Below, one piece after another: positions 10,119 through 18,100 of a DNA stretch of 47,811 nt. The DNA is taken from IMG/VR virus record IMGVR_UViG_3300035670_000345, positions 1 through 47,811 of that record, one strand, 5' to 3'. The translations under genes and the position numbers were made by a program. How positions within the stretch are numbered: position 1 is the first letter of the stretch; each line of letters opens with the position of its first letter. This stretch comes from a virus. The notes below the pieces were generated by a model. The model saw only the letters and a program-made list of their open reading frames with translations, ran no database searches and was not told the origin of the DNA.

Positions 10119-11762
10119 TTAGAACTCAACTACTATTTTTACGGTTTCAGTTTGGTTTGGATTACGAGTAATTTTATCTCTATTTTCTATATAGAGAATA
10201 TCCCCTGACAAAATATTTATATCAGGCGAAATATAAGTAAAGACTTGGCTGTAATTTCCTGTATTATCTTTTTCGTACAAGTTTTCGCCATCGATAGATG
10301 TTATATCACCCTGTAAATCGTTCACATACAATGTATTTTCAATAGAATTAAAGTGAACCACTGTAGCAGAAAATACCGCATTTGAGAATGAATTGCCAGC
10401 ATAAACAATAGAATCAGGCGCAAATGGGGCGATTGATGGAGTGGCTACAGTGATTTTAGTATACATTGGATAAGTTGTGGTAAATCCAAACGTTCCATTT
10501 GAAAGTTTAGGATTTCTAACTAGAGCAATTTGGCGATAATCAGTCGTTCCATCAGAATAGGTTGGATATTGTTCGCTTACGTCCGATTGGAAGTCCACGC
10601 TAATCATCTGCTCTGAGGAACCGAGTTCTTCAACAGGATTAAATCCGTGACCAGTTGATGGGCTGATAACAGCTCTCAAACTACCATTTGATGTTCCTGG
10701 AAGTTTCAATGGATCCTCAATTTCTAACGTCATGTTGGTGTAATTAGCGCCGCCATCAACAATGTTAACTTCAGTAATTACACCATTTAAAATGTCCAAA
10801 GTAAACTGGGCGCCAGAACCATCACCAGAAACTGCTACAATAGGATAATTATTGGTCGTGTCGCCATTAAAGTATCCGTTACCACCGTTCACGATTTGGA
10901 CTATATCAATTCTACCGCCTTCAGCGCTGTTAACCACCGTCGGATCGGTAGTTACAGGCATATAACGATCAGTGAAGAATTTAGACTTTAGTCCGCTGGA
11001 GATAGTGTACAAATATTTCCACTTATATCCATCTGCGGTTTCAATGTATGGGTTTTCAGGTAACTGTCCACCGATAGTAATTTCTGGTTTTGATGTTGAA
11101 ATTGTTCCAGCTGTATTTCCGTTGGCTAAACACTTAAAGACTTGGTCTAAATTGTTACGAACATAGAATTTGTTATAAAATTCATATTGAGAAGTGTTAA
11201 CCAAATAAAGTGTATTTGCTGTATATGCAGATGTAAATGCCGAATTTACTTGAATAAAATCACCAGCTGCGTTGATGGCGACTACTTCTTTGATCTCTTC
11301 TCCAATCTTAATTAGATCATTAAGCCCAATTGATGGAGTAGTGAATGCTAGGTTTAGTAACACTACATTTGTTGTTGTGATAGTGTTTGCTAGAATATTT
11401 GATACGTTCACATTACCTGATGTAATTGCCGTATCGGCTTGTTTGATGTATAAATTAGCAGTTTGATCATAAGCAAAATAAACTTCACCAGATACCCAAT
11501 CTGTTCTAGGTACTACTGGTTGAATATCTGAACTCGAGATTTTCTTTAAGATAATGCCTTTCTTTCGTATATCATTTTTATATGCAATGGTGTCATATGG
11601 TTCGGCGACAAATGAATCATCTAAACTCTCAGAATTTGAAGTGTTAGCCCAACCGACTGAGCGTGCTAGCATGATGTACACATTAGCATATGCGCTTGCG
11701 ATTGAGTTCTTAAAACTGTCAGAATTTAATGCATTAAAACTTTTAGTGATTATCTTCTTCAT
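10119..11762 (-). CDS. gp8: Baseplate wedge subunit gp8
   Basis: The product has 547 residues against 334 in T4. It shares with T4 gp8 the N-terminal arrangement before VVPRTDWVSGEVYFAY (T4: VIPRRDWGDTRYP), the central ADGYKWKYLYTI (T4: GDGYVWEYLFEI), and the last residues GDILYIENRDKI...ETVKIVVEF (T4: GEMIYMENRPPI...EEINILFTF). gp8 is a peripheral wedge protein that bridges the gp6-gp7-gp25 core to the outer baseplate. The extra length comes partly from two inserted beta modules also present in other genes here: a GDFIQV module (about residues 110-195) and a GGNGY module (about residues 285-355). The ATG lies 3 nt after the gp7 stop. Confidence 0.88.
   Translation of the reverse strand: MKKIITKSFNALNSDSFKNSIASAYANVYIMLARSVGWANTSNSESLDDSFVAEPYDTIAYKNDIRKKGIILKKISSSDIQPVVPRTDWVSGEVYFAYDQTANLYIKQADTAITSGNVNVSNILANTITTTNVVLLNLAFTTPSIGLNDLIKIGEEIKEVVAINAAGDFIQVNSAFTSAYTANTLYLVNTSQYEFYNKFYVRNNLDQVFKCLANGNTAGTISTSKPEITIGGQLPENPYIETADGYKWKYLYTISSGLKSKFFTDRYMPVTTDPTVVNSAEGGRIDIVQIVNGGNGYFNGDTTNNYPIVAVSGDGSGAQFTLDILNGVITEVNIVDGGANYTNMTLEIEDPLKLPGTSNGSLRAVISPSTGHGFNPVEELGSSEQMISVDFQSDVSEQYPTYSDGTTDYRQIALVRNPKLSNGTFGFTTTYPMYTKITVATPSIAPFAPDSIVYAGNSFSNAVFSATVVHFNSIENTLYVNDLQGDITSIDGENLYEKDNTGNYSQVFTYISPDINILSGDILYIENRDKITRNPNQTETVKIVVEF
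10214..10221 (-). promoter_or_regulatory. Late promoter (TATAAATA) inside the 3' end of gp8
   Basis: A perfect T4 late -10 octamer lies on the minus strand, flanked by CCTGA and TCAGG as a 5-bp inverted repeat. T4 spacing puts the start near 10208, about 100 nt upstream of the DUF4815-type gene, giving it its own transcript apart from read-through. It lies within coding sequence, so this is a candidate only. Confidence 0.4.
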
Positions 11763-11765
11763 CTT

Positions 11766-14700
11766 TTAACCATTAGGCGTATTAGCCTTGATAATTTTGT
11801 ATGGAACAGATATAAAATTGTGGTTGACTCTGTACTGAACGTTGGCATTTATCAAATTATTAGAGTTATTAAACACAATAACGTTACTTGTATTGCTTAC
11901 GCCAGTGGAAGGATCTAATGTTTTTACTGTTGCTATTCCAGGCATATACAGCGTTGCTCCATTTCTAATGCTGTAGTGAACTGGGAATACGTTACCAAAA
12001 ACAACTGCGTTTTTATTATTTGCTTGTAAACGAATAAAACCGTCGCCGAGTCTTTCGATTGGACTTTCGATTATCAGTGTATCGTTTACTGCATTAACGT
12101 CAGTAATAATTTTTGTAAACTCATAAAATACAGCAGAGTTACCGCTATTTATTACGATAAGATCGCCCACATTAGCTGTGTTTGCGAAGTCGGAGTTATT
12201 GCCATATACAATAGTGGAGTTGAATGCTGCGTTACAGGTTGTGTGCTGAGCGGTGTTTGAGTAATGTACGTTAGAAGACGTTGTAACAGATTCATCGATT
12301 TCATTCCTTAATAGGTATTTTGACCAAAGTTGCATACCTGCTGGGTGCGCGACTCGATCAATAGTTTCTTTATAATCGTTTAATGATTTTTCAGACTGGA
12401 TTTCATATGAGAAATTATGATAGTACTCGCCGTCTTGAATTCGTTTGTCAGAACTTAAATGTCCATCCGTGTTCAAATAGAACCCATTATATTTAATGAG
12501 ACCATTTAAGAACTCAGCATTTGCTTTAGCCAATCCATCGCCATAGAAATATGGATATGGGCGTTCTACTGCAGGGTTAATACCCTTAAAGGAAATTGTT
12601 GCGTTTTGTGACACAATATTAACAGTAACATTTTGTGAGGAAGTATTAATGTATACTGGTTGACCAACGTTCATTGTTCCGCTGTAGTTAAACACTCTGA
12701 TAATAGCACTATTGCTACCAGTTAGTTTGTAGATTTCATCAATTGTAGCGGTAAATGTTGCTTCTGCGTTATTATTTGCGCCTTGCCATAAGGAAGTGCC
12801 AGAACTAATTGTCGCCACAATTCCTGGGTCGGAGTAGATATTATCTGAATAAATGTCTGCGACTTTAATTGAAACTTCAGGTGTAGCGACGTAATCATAT
12901 CCACGATTGATAATATTAAATGATTGAATTGCTCCAAGAGCAGTTACTTCAGTAGCAAGAGTTTCGCCATCACTTAATCCTGTGACTCGGAATGTTGCAC
13001 CTGTGCCATTTGATAAACCACCACTGGTATTTTTAACAACGATGGTAGGATTACCATAATATCCTTCGCCTCTATCAATCAATGCTAAATCTACAATTTT
13101 ACCACCCAGTACAGTGATTGCTGCTTTAGCGCCATATCCTGTGCCAACGATATCGAGCGTATCAGTTGCGTGATATCCAGAACCGCCATTTAATATTTCA
13201 ATAACTCCGATTCTACCAGAGTCTTTTACATTACCACGGAAATCTAAAAATAATCTATAATTTAAAATATTATTTGTTGTAATATTAGGTTCAAACGCTC
13301 TATCAACATATAATATTTTTGTCATATTTGGTAAACTGACATTGTTTACAATATAATCAGTTACTACAGCATAATGTTGATTTATGCCAGTATCTAAGAA
13401 CAATCTAGCCCCAGTGTAGAAGCCATTAGCAGTGCTATAAGAAGTGTTTGATTGATTTAGCTGTATTGATAAATTTGCTGGATTATAGAATGCGAATTGA
13501 CCAGCTGGGACTCGCAAAAACCCTGAGATCTCAGAATAATCTGTTTCAAATAAAGACTCAACTTCAAATGTTGGCTCTTCAGAAAAACCACCACCAGATC
13601 TGATCAAATCGATGTCTCTGATTTTGCCCATAATAAACGAATCAAACGTCATTGCGCGCCCAATTTCTGTCTGAGCGTTGGCATAAATTCTAAGTTTGCT
13701 CGTACCATCTGGAGCAATACCTAAAGCACTATCTAAAACAGCGATTTGATTTGCTCCATAGTATTGAGAAATTACTGCGGAGTTTGGTGTTGCACCAGCG
13801 CCAGTTCCCTCAACAATTTTTAACACAAAAGACTTGTAATAATTATCAACAGTTGACGCGACATAAGATGCCGTGTTCAAATTTACTGTTGTTGTGGTGT
13901 TACCAGCACCAATAGTAAGATTGATTCTATTACTTACGTTATCAAAGTCATAACCATCTTCATCGTTGAACAGAATATCTTTCTTATATCTGATAGCATC
14001 AGTATTAAACTTAAATGTGTCCGTGTTTGACGTTCCAGAAGAAGGCAACGTCAACATCGTAATTTCGCCACCCATTACTGCGTGATTTTGACACACATAG
14101 TATAATGTATCAGGAGCATTCATAGGAACATTAAATGTTATTTCTCCAACTGCTGCTCCACCATTAATAACGCCTTCTGTATACACATTACTTGCGTCGT
14201 ATGCCCCAGGAACTGTTTGAATCCAAAATGGATGTCCGCTGGCATTTACATTTAATGTGTATGTTAATCCGCGATAGAAATACAATGTTGGATCATTATT
14301 TCCGTTGATGACATAATCTGAAGTTCCGCTGTTGGTTACTTCATAGAAAGTTACAGTGTTTGAAATTGCGTTTGCAACTAGATTTTCGCCGTCTCTCCAG
14401 ATAGCAGTAATAATTGCGTTCGCGCCAGACCCAGAGGTTGACTGTATTTGTATAACTGAATTAGGATGATCTCTAAAATAGTAGCCAGTGTTTGATGTTA
14501 TTCTAACAAAATTTAGAGAACCAATTGTTACATTTGCTACTGTAGCAACAGCCTTCACAGCGTCAGGTGATTCATCATTTAGCCCACCGAAGAACACTAC
14601 AGGATCTCCGATAGAATAACGTTTGCCTGATTGTAACACGCCAGCTCTGTTTCTAGCAAGATTTACGTTTGAAATCAATGAAATAATCTTAGAAGAGAAC

Positions 14701-15605
14701 AAATATGTAATTTCATTTTCTTCATACTCAACTTCTAAACTTTCTCCAACGATAAGAGGTTTTCTTAGATTTGAAATATAAACTTCTACGATTTCACGAC
14801 CTGTTTCTTTGTCAACGGATTTAACTGCGCTTTCAATGATGCATGTTGCTCTTGATAGAGAGCCAACTCCCTGTCTTCTTTCAATTAAATTGAAGTCAAA
14901 ATTCTCATATTCGTTAGGAACTACTCTAAACAAATTTTGAGTATCATAAATTTGCGTTGTATTTGCGTTATTTGAAGTGTTGGCGAACGGTATATTTACA
15001 GTTAAAAAATCCCCAGCAGAATTAATCGAAACAACTTTTCTTTTTTCGCTACCAACTCTAATCATAGAATTAGCAGCAAGTGTTGTTGATGCTAGGTTAA
15101 TTCCGTTTGCGTTAACAGTGTTTGCTGTAGAAACAAACACATTAACTGATCCACCAGGAATTAGAGAAAGTGTATCTGATATTGCTAAACGTAGTGCTTG
15201 AGGCAGTTTCCATTTACCATCTGAGGCTCTAAGAATATCTTCTTTTGGAAAATACACATCAATTTCTTGACCATATAGAACACGGAAAAGAAATTTAAAG
15301 GAATCTGGTGTACCCTTTTTAGTATAAAAGTCTCTAGCAGATTTAATTAATTTTTCAGTAGAAAGTTCAGATTCTTCTGGAAAATTAGGAATAATTTTGC
15401 TTTTAAAATATGTAACCAAATCTGATCTGGTTTTATCTACATCAAAATAATCGTATAGTCTTTTATTTTCGTACAGAGTTTTTTCACTCTGTTCCATATA
15501 TTCGTAATACTTTTTGAGAAGTAATACAAAATTAGGATGATCTGCTCTGACGAAATCAGGTAACTGTGCGTCGACTATAGCTGAAATGTAATTATTTGCA
15601 AACAT
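11766..15605 (-). CDS. gp7: Baseplate wedge subunit gp7 with cupredoxin-like insertion
   Basis: The product has 1279 residues against 1032 in T4. Its N-terminal 140 residues match the C-terminal half of T4 gp7: DHPNFVLLLKKYYEYME, then ARDFYTKKGTPDSFKFLFRV and LYGQEIDVYFPKED (T4: YDFYSTKGIEASYKFLFKV, LYNEEVEIEIESG). Near residue 1095, VAHPAGMQLWSKYLL matches T4 VHPVGFGFIAITLL. gp7 joins two gp6 chains and gp25 in each wedge. Inserted between these regions are several beta modules, including a cupredoxin-like domain at about residues 412-522 with H, C, H and M ligands, and a GSGYHATDTLDI module. The ATG overlaps the gp6 stop as TAATG. The family and position are clear; the insertions are unusual. 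Confidence 0.85.
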   Translation of the reverse strand: MFANNYISAIVDAQLPDFVRADHPNFVLLLKKYYEYMEQSEKTLYENKRLYDYFDVDKTRSDLVTYFKSKIIPNFPEESELSTEKLIKSARDFYTKKGTPDSFKFLFRVLYGQEIDVYFPKEDILRASDGKWKLPQALRLAISDTLSLIPGGSVNVFVSTANTVNANGINLASTTLAANSMIRVGSEKRKVVSINSAGDFLTVNIPFANTSNNANTTQIYDTQNLFRVVPNEYENFDFNLIERRQGVGSLSRATCIIESAVKSVDKETGREIVEVYISNLRKPLIVGESLEVEYEENEITYLFSSKIISLISNVNLARNRAGVLQSGKRYSIGDPVVFFGGLNDESPDAVKAVATVANVTIGSLNFVRITSNTGYYFRDHPNSVIQIQSTSGSGANAIITAIWRDGENLVANAISNTVTFYEVTNSGTSDYVINGNNDPTLYFYRGLTYTLNVNASGHPFWIQTVPGAYDASNVYTEGVINGGAAVGEITFNVPMNAPDTLYYVCQNHAVMGGEITMLTLPSSGTSNTDTFKFNTDAIRYKKDILFNDEDGYDFDNVSNRINLTIGAGNTTTTVNLNTASYVASTVDNYYKSFVLKIVEGTGAGATPNSAVISQYYGANQIAVLDSALGIAPDGTSKLRIYANAQTEIGRAMTFDSFIMGKIRDIDLIRSGGGFSEEPTFEVESLFETDYSEISGFLRVPAGQFAFYNPANLSIQLNQSNTSYSTANGFYTGARLFLDTGINQHYAVVTDYIVNNVSLPNMTKILYVDRAFEPNITTNNILNYRLFLDFRGNVKDSGRIGVIEILNGGSGYHATDTLDIVGTGYGAKAAITVLGGKIVDLALIDRGEGYYGNPTIVVKNTSGGLSNGTGATFRVTGLSDGETLATEVTALGAIQSFNIINRGYDYVATPEVSIKVADIYSDNIYSDPGIVATISSGTSLWQGANNNAEATFTATIDEIYKLTGSNSAIIRVFNYSGTMNVGQPVYINTSSQNVTVNIVSQNATISFKGINPAVERPYPYFYGDGLAKANAEFLNGLIKYNGFYLNTDGHLSSDKRIQDGEYYHNFSYEIQSEKSLNDYKETIDRVAHPAGMQLWSKYLLRNEIDESVTTSSNVHYSNTAQHTTCNAAFNSTIVYGNNSDFANTANVGDLIVINSGNSAVFYEFTKIITDVNAVNDTLIIESPIERLGDGFIRLQANNKNAVVFGNVFPVHYSIRNGATLYMPGIATVKTLDPSTGVSNTSNVIVFNNSNNLINANVQYRVNHNFISVPYKIIKANTPNG
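14040..14370 (-). other. Cupredoxin-like domain segment within gp7
   Basis: About residues 412-522 of gp7 read as a compact beta domain with SGHPFWI followed about 50 residues later by LYYVCQNHAVMGGEI. This is the His...Cys-x2-His-x3-Met pattern of type 1 copper proteins such as plastocyanin, with all four ligands present. A similar YxCxxHxxMGG ending occurs in cupredoxin-like domains of secreted bacterial proteins. Metal binding is inferred from motif order only. Confidence 0.55.
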
Positions 15606-17674
15606 TATTCAACTGAATTAATTGTTATATTGATAGATGCTGTATCTTCGTCGTCAATAGTTATAATACGTTGACGAGCAGATTCAAAGTTGTTTGAAAA
15701 TGGTTTAGCCGTAATTTTTAAAACCTTACTGTCATCTTGAACATCAATAGGACTAAAATTATTTAGAACAATTTTACCTAACTGATAATCTATAGAACCA
15801 GCATTTGTGTCGAGTGTTCGTTTAATGTTATTATTGTCAAAGAAATAACTTCTTAGAGCGCCATACCTGCTTTGAACTGCGACATTAAAGATTGCAGTTG
15901 TATCTAACTCGCCATCATAGTACAAATATGCTGTAGCGGCTGAGTAATTTACACCAGGATTTTCTACTAGAACAGATGTAATCTTACCATTTACAATGAT
16001 AGGTCTTGCTGTAGCGCCAACTCCATCACCAACAATTTCAATAGATGGTGTTCTTTCATAAACATTAGGCGCAGCAGCAACTGAAATTCCTTCAATACCA
16101 GAAGAAGATCCTGGCGTTTCTTCTAAGAAGCAAGTTCTTATAACACCATTATCGTCAAGTTGAGTATATCCTGGTGAAGAGAAAATCTTATATTTTGTAT
16201 CTTCGCGCGCGAGAGAAGTACCATATTCAATGGTATAATTTTTACCAGTGTTTAGCGTAGGTAATATTCTCTTTTGAATAGTGCATGTAGCATCACTGTA
16301 ACTAATTGAAATTTCTGAGTCGTCAATTGCACGAAGCATCTTAGACAACTTAAACTTGCTGTTAAAATTATTTAAGTTGGAGTTTCTATAATTTAAAATT
16401 GCATTTCTAGTTAGTGTTTTAATAGTGTCAGCTGATCGAGTCGTTTTGGTTGGATCATAAAACACATCAGCAAAAATGTTAATAAAGTTATAATCAACAT
16501 CAACAAACTCAGGAGTTACTGTAACAACAGACACTGGTTTGATAACGTCATTAATAACTCTACTCTTCTCAGATTCGGTTACAACATAACCCTCTGTTGG
16601 TTTAGCAGCTATGAACACTTTACCGTAGATAGGTGGATCATTTTCTTCACCACCCCAAACATTAATAGCAGAAAAGTATGGGTAACGAGTGTTTATGATG
16701 GCAATTAAGTCATCTTTCGTGACTCCGCGTCCATTAGAAAGATATGCTTTTGGAGCAATAAAACGAATCGCATCAATAGTTTCTTGACCCGATCCACCAG
16801 CAGCTGCTGAGATAGGATAGATAATGTGATCTGAAATTCCATCAACGCTATCGATTAATGAGAATGAGTTTGCTTTATTAGCAACAGGACCGTCTGTTTT
16901 CAAATATGTAACGATAACGATATTACCATTTACAAGTTTTTTACCTATAACGTCGTCACCAAAATAGATAGAGTATTTTCCGTTTTGCGATTCGTCAAGA
17001 TAATAAACTTTTGACGTTGATGTTACAGCAGTTGAATCTGTTGCGAGTGTATAACGTTCGCTCTTTAAACTGGTTGATGATTCCTGAACAATGACATCTA
17101 ATGTGCTAGTATCAACTCCAATATCTGGTAGTTCAAATTTTTGTCCAGGATTTGTAGAAACGTCTAATGTGAAGGTATATGACAGTGGCTGACCTTGATA
17201 AAGATATAGGTCATGAAAACAAAAACGTCCGCAAGTTGGATCATATTCACCAACCGCACCATTTGTGTTTACAAATCCATATGAAACTGAGTCAATAGGT
17301 CCAGACTGGAATCTTGTAAATTTAGGAAGAGTCACATAGGTTCTTGTGTCGCCATCAGCACGGTTCAATTGTAGGTCTACTGTTGCTCTTGCTGCTTTGG
17401 CTGATATTGGTGTATATCCCAACATTTTAGCGTGTGACACAACTGAGTCTCTCAAAATGGCTGTGTCCAAAAACATTTCGTTAGCGACCATATTATTGTA
17501 GAAAGCCATATAGTGTGTATTATAGGCTAGAATGTCCAACAGAACACTCATACCTGAGGCTTCAAAGTCGAAGTCGCTAAACTCTGATTGATCTCTGAGG
17601 AAGTTCTTTAAATTATTCTTGATTTGTGTAAAATCAAGTTCAGAAATCTTTAGTTTTTGGTCTACATTTGCCAT
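15605..17674 (-). CDS. gp6: Baseplate wedge subunit gp6
   Basis: The product has 689 residues against 660 in T4. The N-terminus follows T4 gp6 closely: FTQIKNNLKNFLRDQSEF then DFEASGMSVLLDILAYNTHY (T4: FAEIKQNLIEWLNGQNEF, DFEGSRLNVLCDLLAYNTLY), and later LRDSVVSHAKMLGYTP. gp6 forms the ring that holds the wedges together around the hub. About residues 530-600 hold a DGVGATARPIIVNGKITSV module related to inserts in gp7 and gp8. The start ATG overlaps the gp25 stop as TAATG and the end overlaps gp7 the same way, so gp25-gp6-gp7 are translationally coupled, in the T4-like wedge order. Confidence 0.93.
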   Translation of the reverse strand: MANVDQKLKISELDFTQIKNNLKNFLRDQSEFSDFDFEASGMSVLLDILAYNTHYMAFYNNMVANEMFLDTAILRDSVVSHAKMLGYTPISAKAARATVDLQLNRADGDTRTYVTLPKFTRFQSGPIDSVSYGFVNTNGAVGEYDPTCGRFCFHDLYLYQGQPLSYTFTLDVSTNPGQKFELPDIGVDTSTLDVIVQESSTSLKSERYTLATDSTAVTSTSKVYYLDESQNGKYSIYFGDDVIGKKLVNGNIVIVTYLKTDGPVANKANSFSLIDSVDGISDHIIYPISAAAGGSGQETIDAIRFIAPKAYLSNGRGVTKDDLIAIINTRYPYFSAINVWGGEENDPPIYGKVFIAAKPTEGYVVTESEKSRVINDVIKPVSVVTVTPEFVDVDYNFINIFADVFYDPTKTTRSADTIKTLTRNAILNYRNSNLNNFNSKFKLSKMLRAIDDSEISISYSDATCTIQKRILPTLNTGKNYTIEYGTSLAREDTKYKIFSSPGYTQLDDNGVIRTCFLEETPGSSSGIEGISVAAAPNVYERTPSIEIVGDGVGATARPIIVNGKITSVLVENPGVNYSAATAYLYYDGELDTTAIFNVAVQSRYGALRSYFFDNNNIKRTLDTNAGSIDYQLGKIVLNNFSPIDVQDDSKVLKITAKPFSNNFESARQRIITIDDEDTASINITINSVE

Positions 17675-18066
17675 TATTGAATCTTCTCTAAGAATAGATT
17701 AATTATTTGTGGGCTCTCAACATTGTTAATATAAAACCTTATTGCGACGGAGTAACCATTCCCCTCATTGTCTGCCTGGACTCTTACAGCGTCCAAGGTG
17801 ACGCGAGGTTCAAATGTCTTAATGGTTTCCTCAATCTCAGTTTGTAGAAGATTCGCGACGATAAATGACACGTTTTCAAATAAAAGCCCACGAACTCTCG
17901 AGCCGAAAAGAGGCTGAAATGGCTTTTCATAACGGTTTGTTAGTATTAAATTACGAAGTGCAGTTGTAATTGCTGCGTCGCCTGTGCGCTTTACCACATC
18001 TTTAGTGACTGGATGGGCTCTAAAATTCAGATCCAGGTCTTTATATGTGCGAACTTCTAATCCCAT
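17674..18066 (-). CDS. gp25: Baseplate wedge subunit gp25
   Basis: The product has 130 residues against 132 in T4. It has the gp25/GPW fold signature: RTGDAAITTALRNLILTN, then RYEKPFQPLFGSRVRGLLFE and the conserved Glu-Pro-Arg of FEPRVTLDAVRV. gp25 binds the gp6-gp7 core of each wedge and, as in other contractile injection machines, helps start sheath assembly. The ATG is 29 nt after the preceding gene, with a late-promoter-like GCTAAATA overlapping that gene's stop. The ribosome site (AGAGAAACCTAA) is weak. Confidence 0.93.
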   Translation of the reverse strand: MGLEVRTYKDLDLNFRAHPVTKDVVKRTGDAAITTALRNLILTNRYEKPFQPLFGSRVRGLLFENVSFIVANLLQTEIEETIKTFEPRVTLDAVRVQADNEGNGYSVAIRFYINNVESPQIINLFLEKIQ

Positions 18067-18092
18067 TTAGGTTTCTCTGTATTATTCTTGTA

Positions 18093-18100
18093 TATTTAGC
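18093..18100 (-). promoter_or_regulatory. Late promoter (GCTAAATA) for the gp25-gp6-gp7-gp8 operon
   Basis: GCTAAATATAC on the minus strand overlaps the TGC-TAA end of the preceding structural gene. T4 spacing predicts a transcript start near 18087, giving a leader of about 20 nt before the gp25 ATG at 18066. The layout (motif on the stop codon, short leader) repeats upstream of the YTW-type gene at 22.83 kb. Confidence 0.5.
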
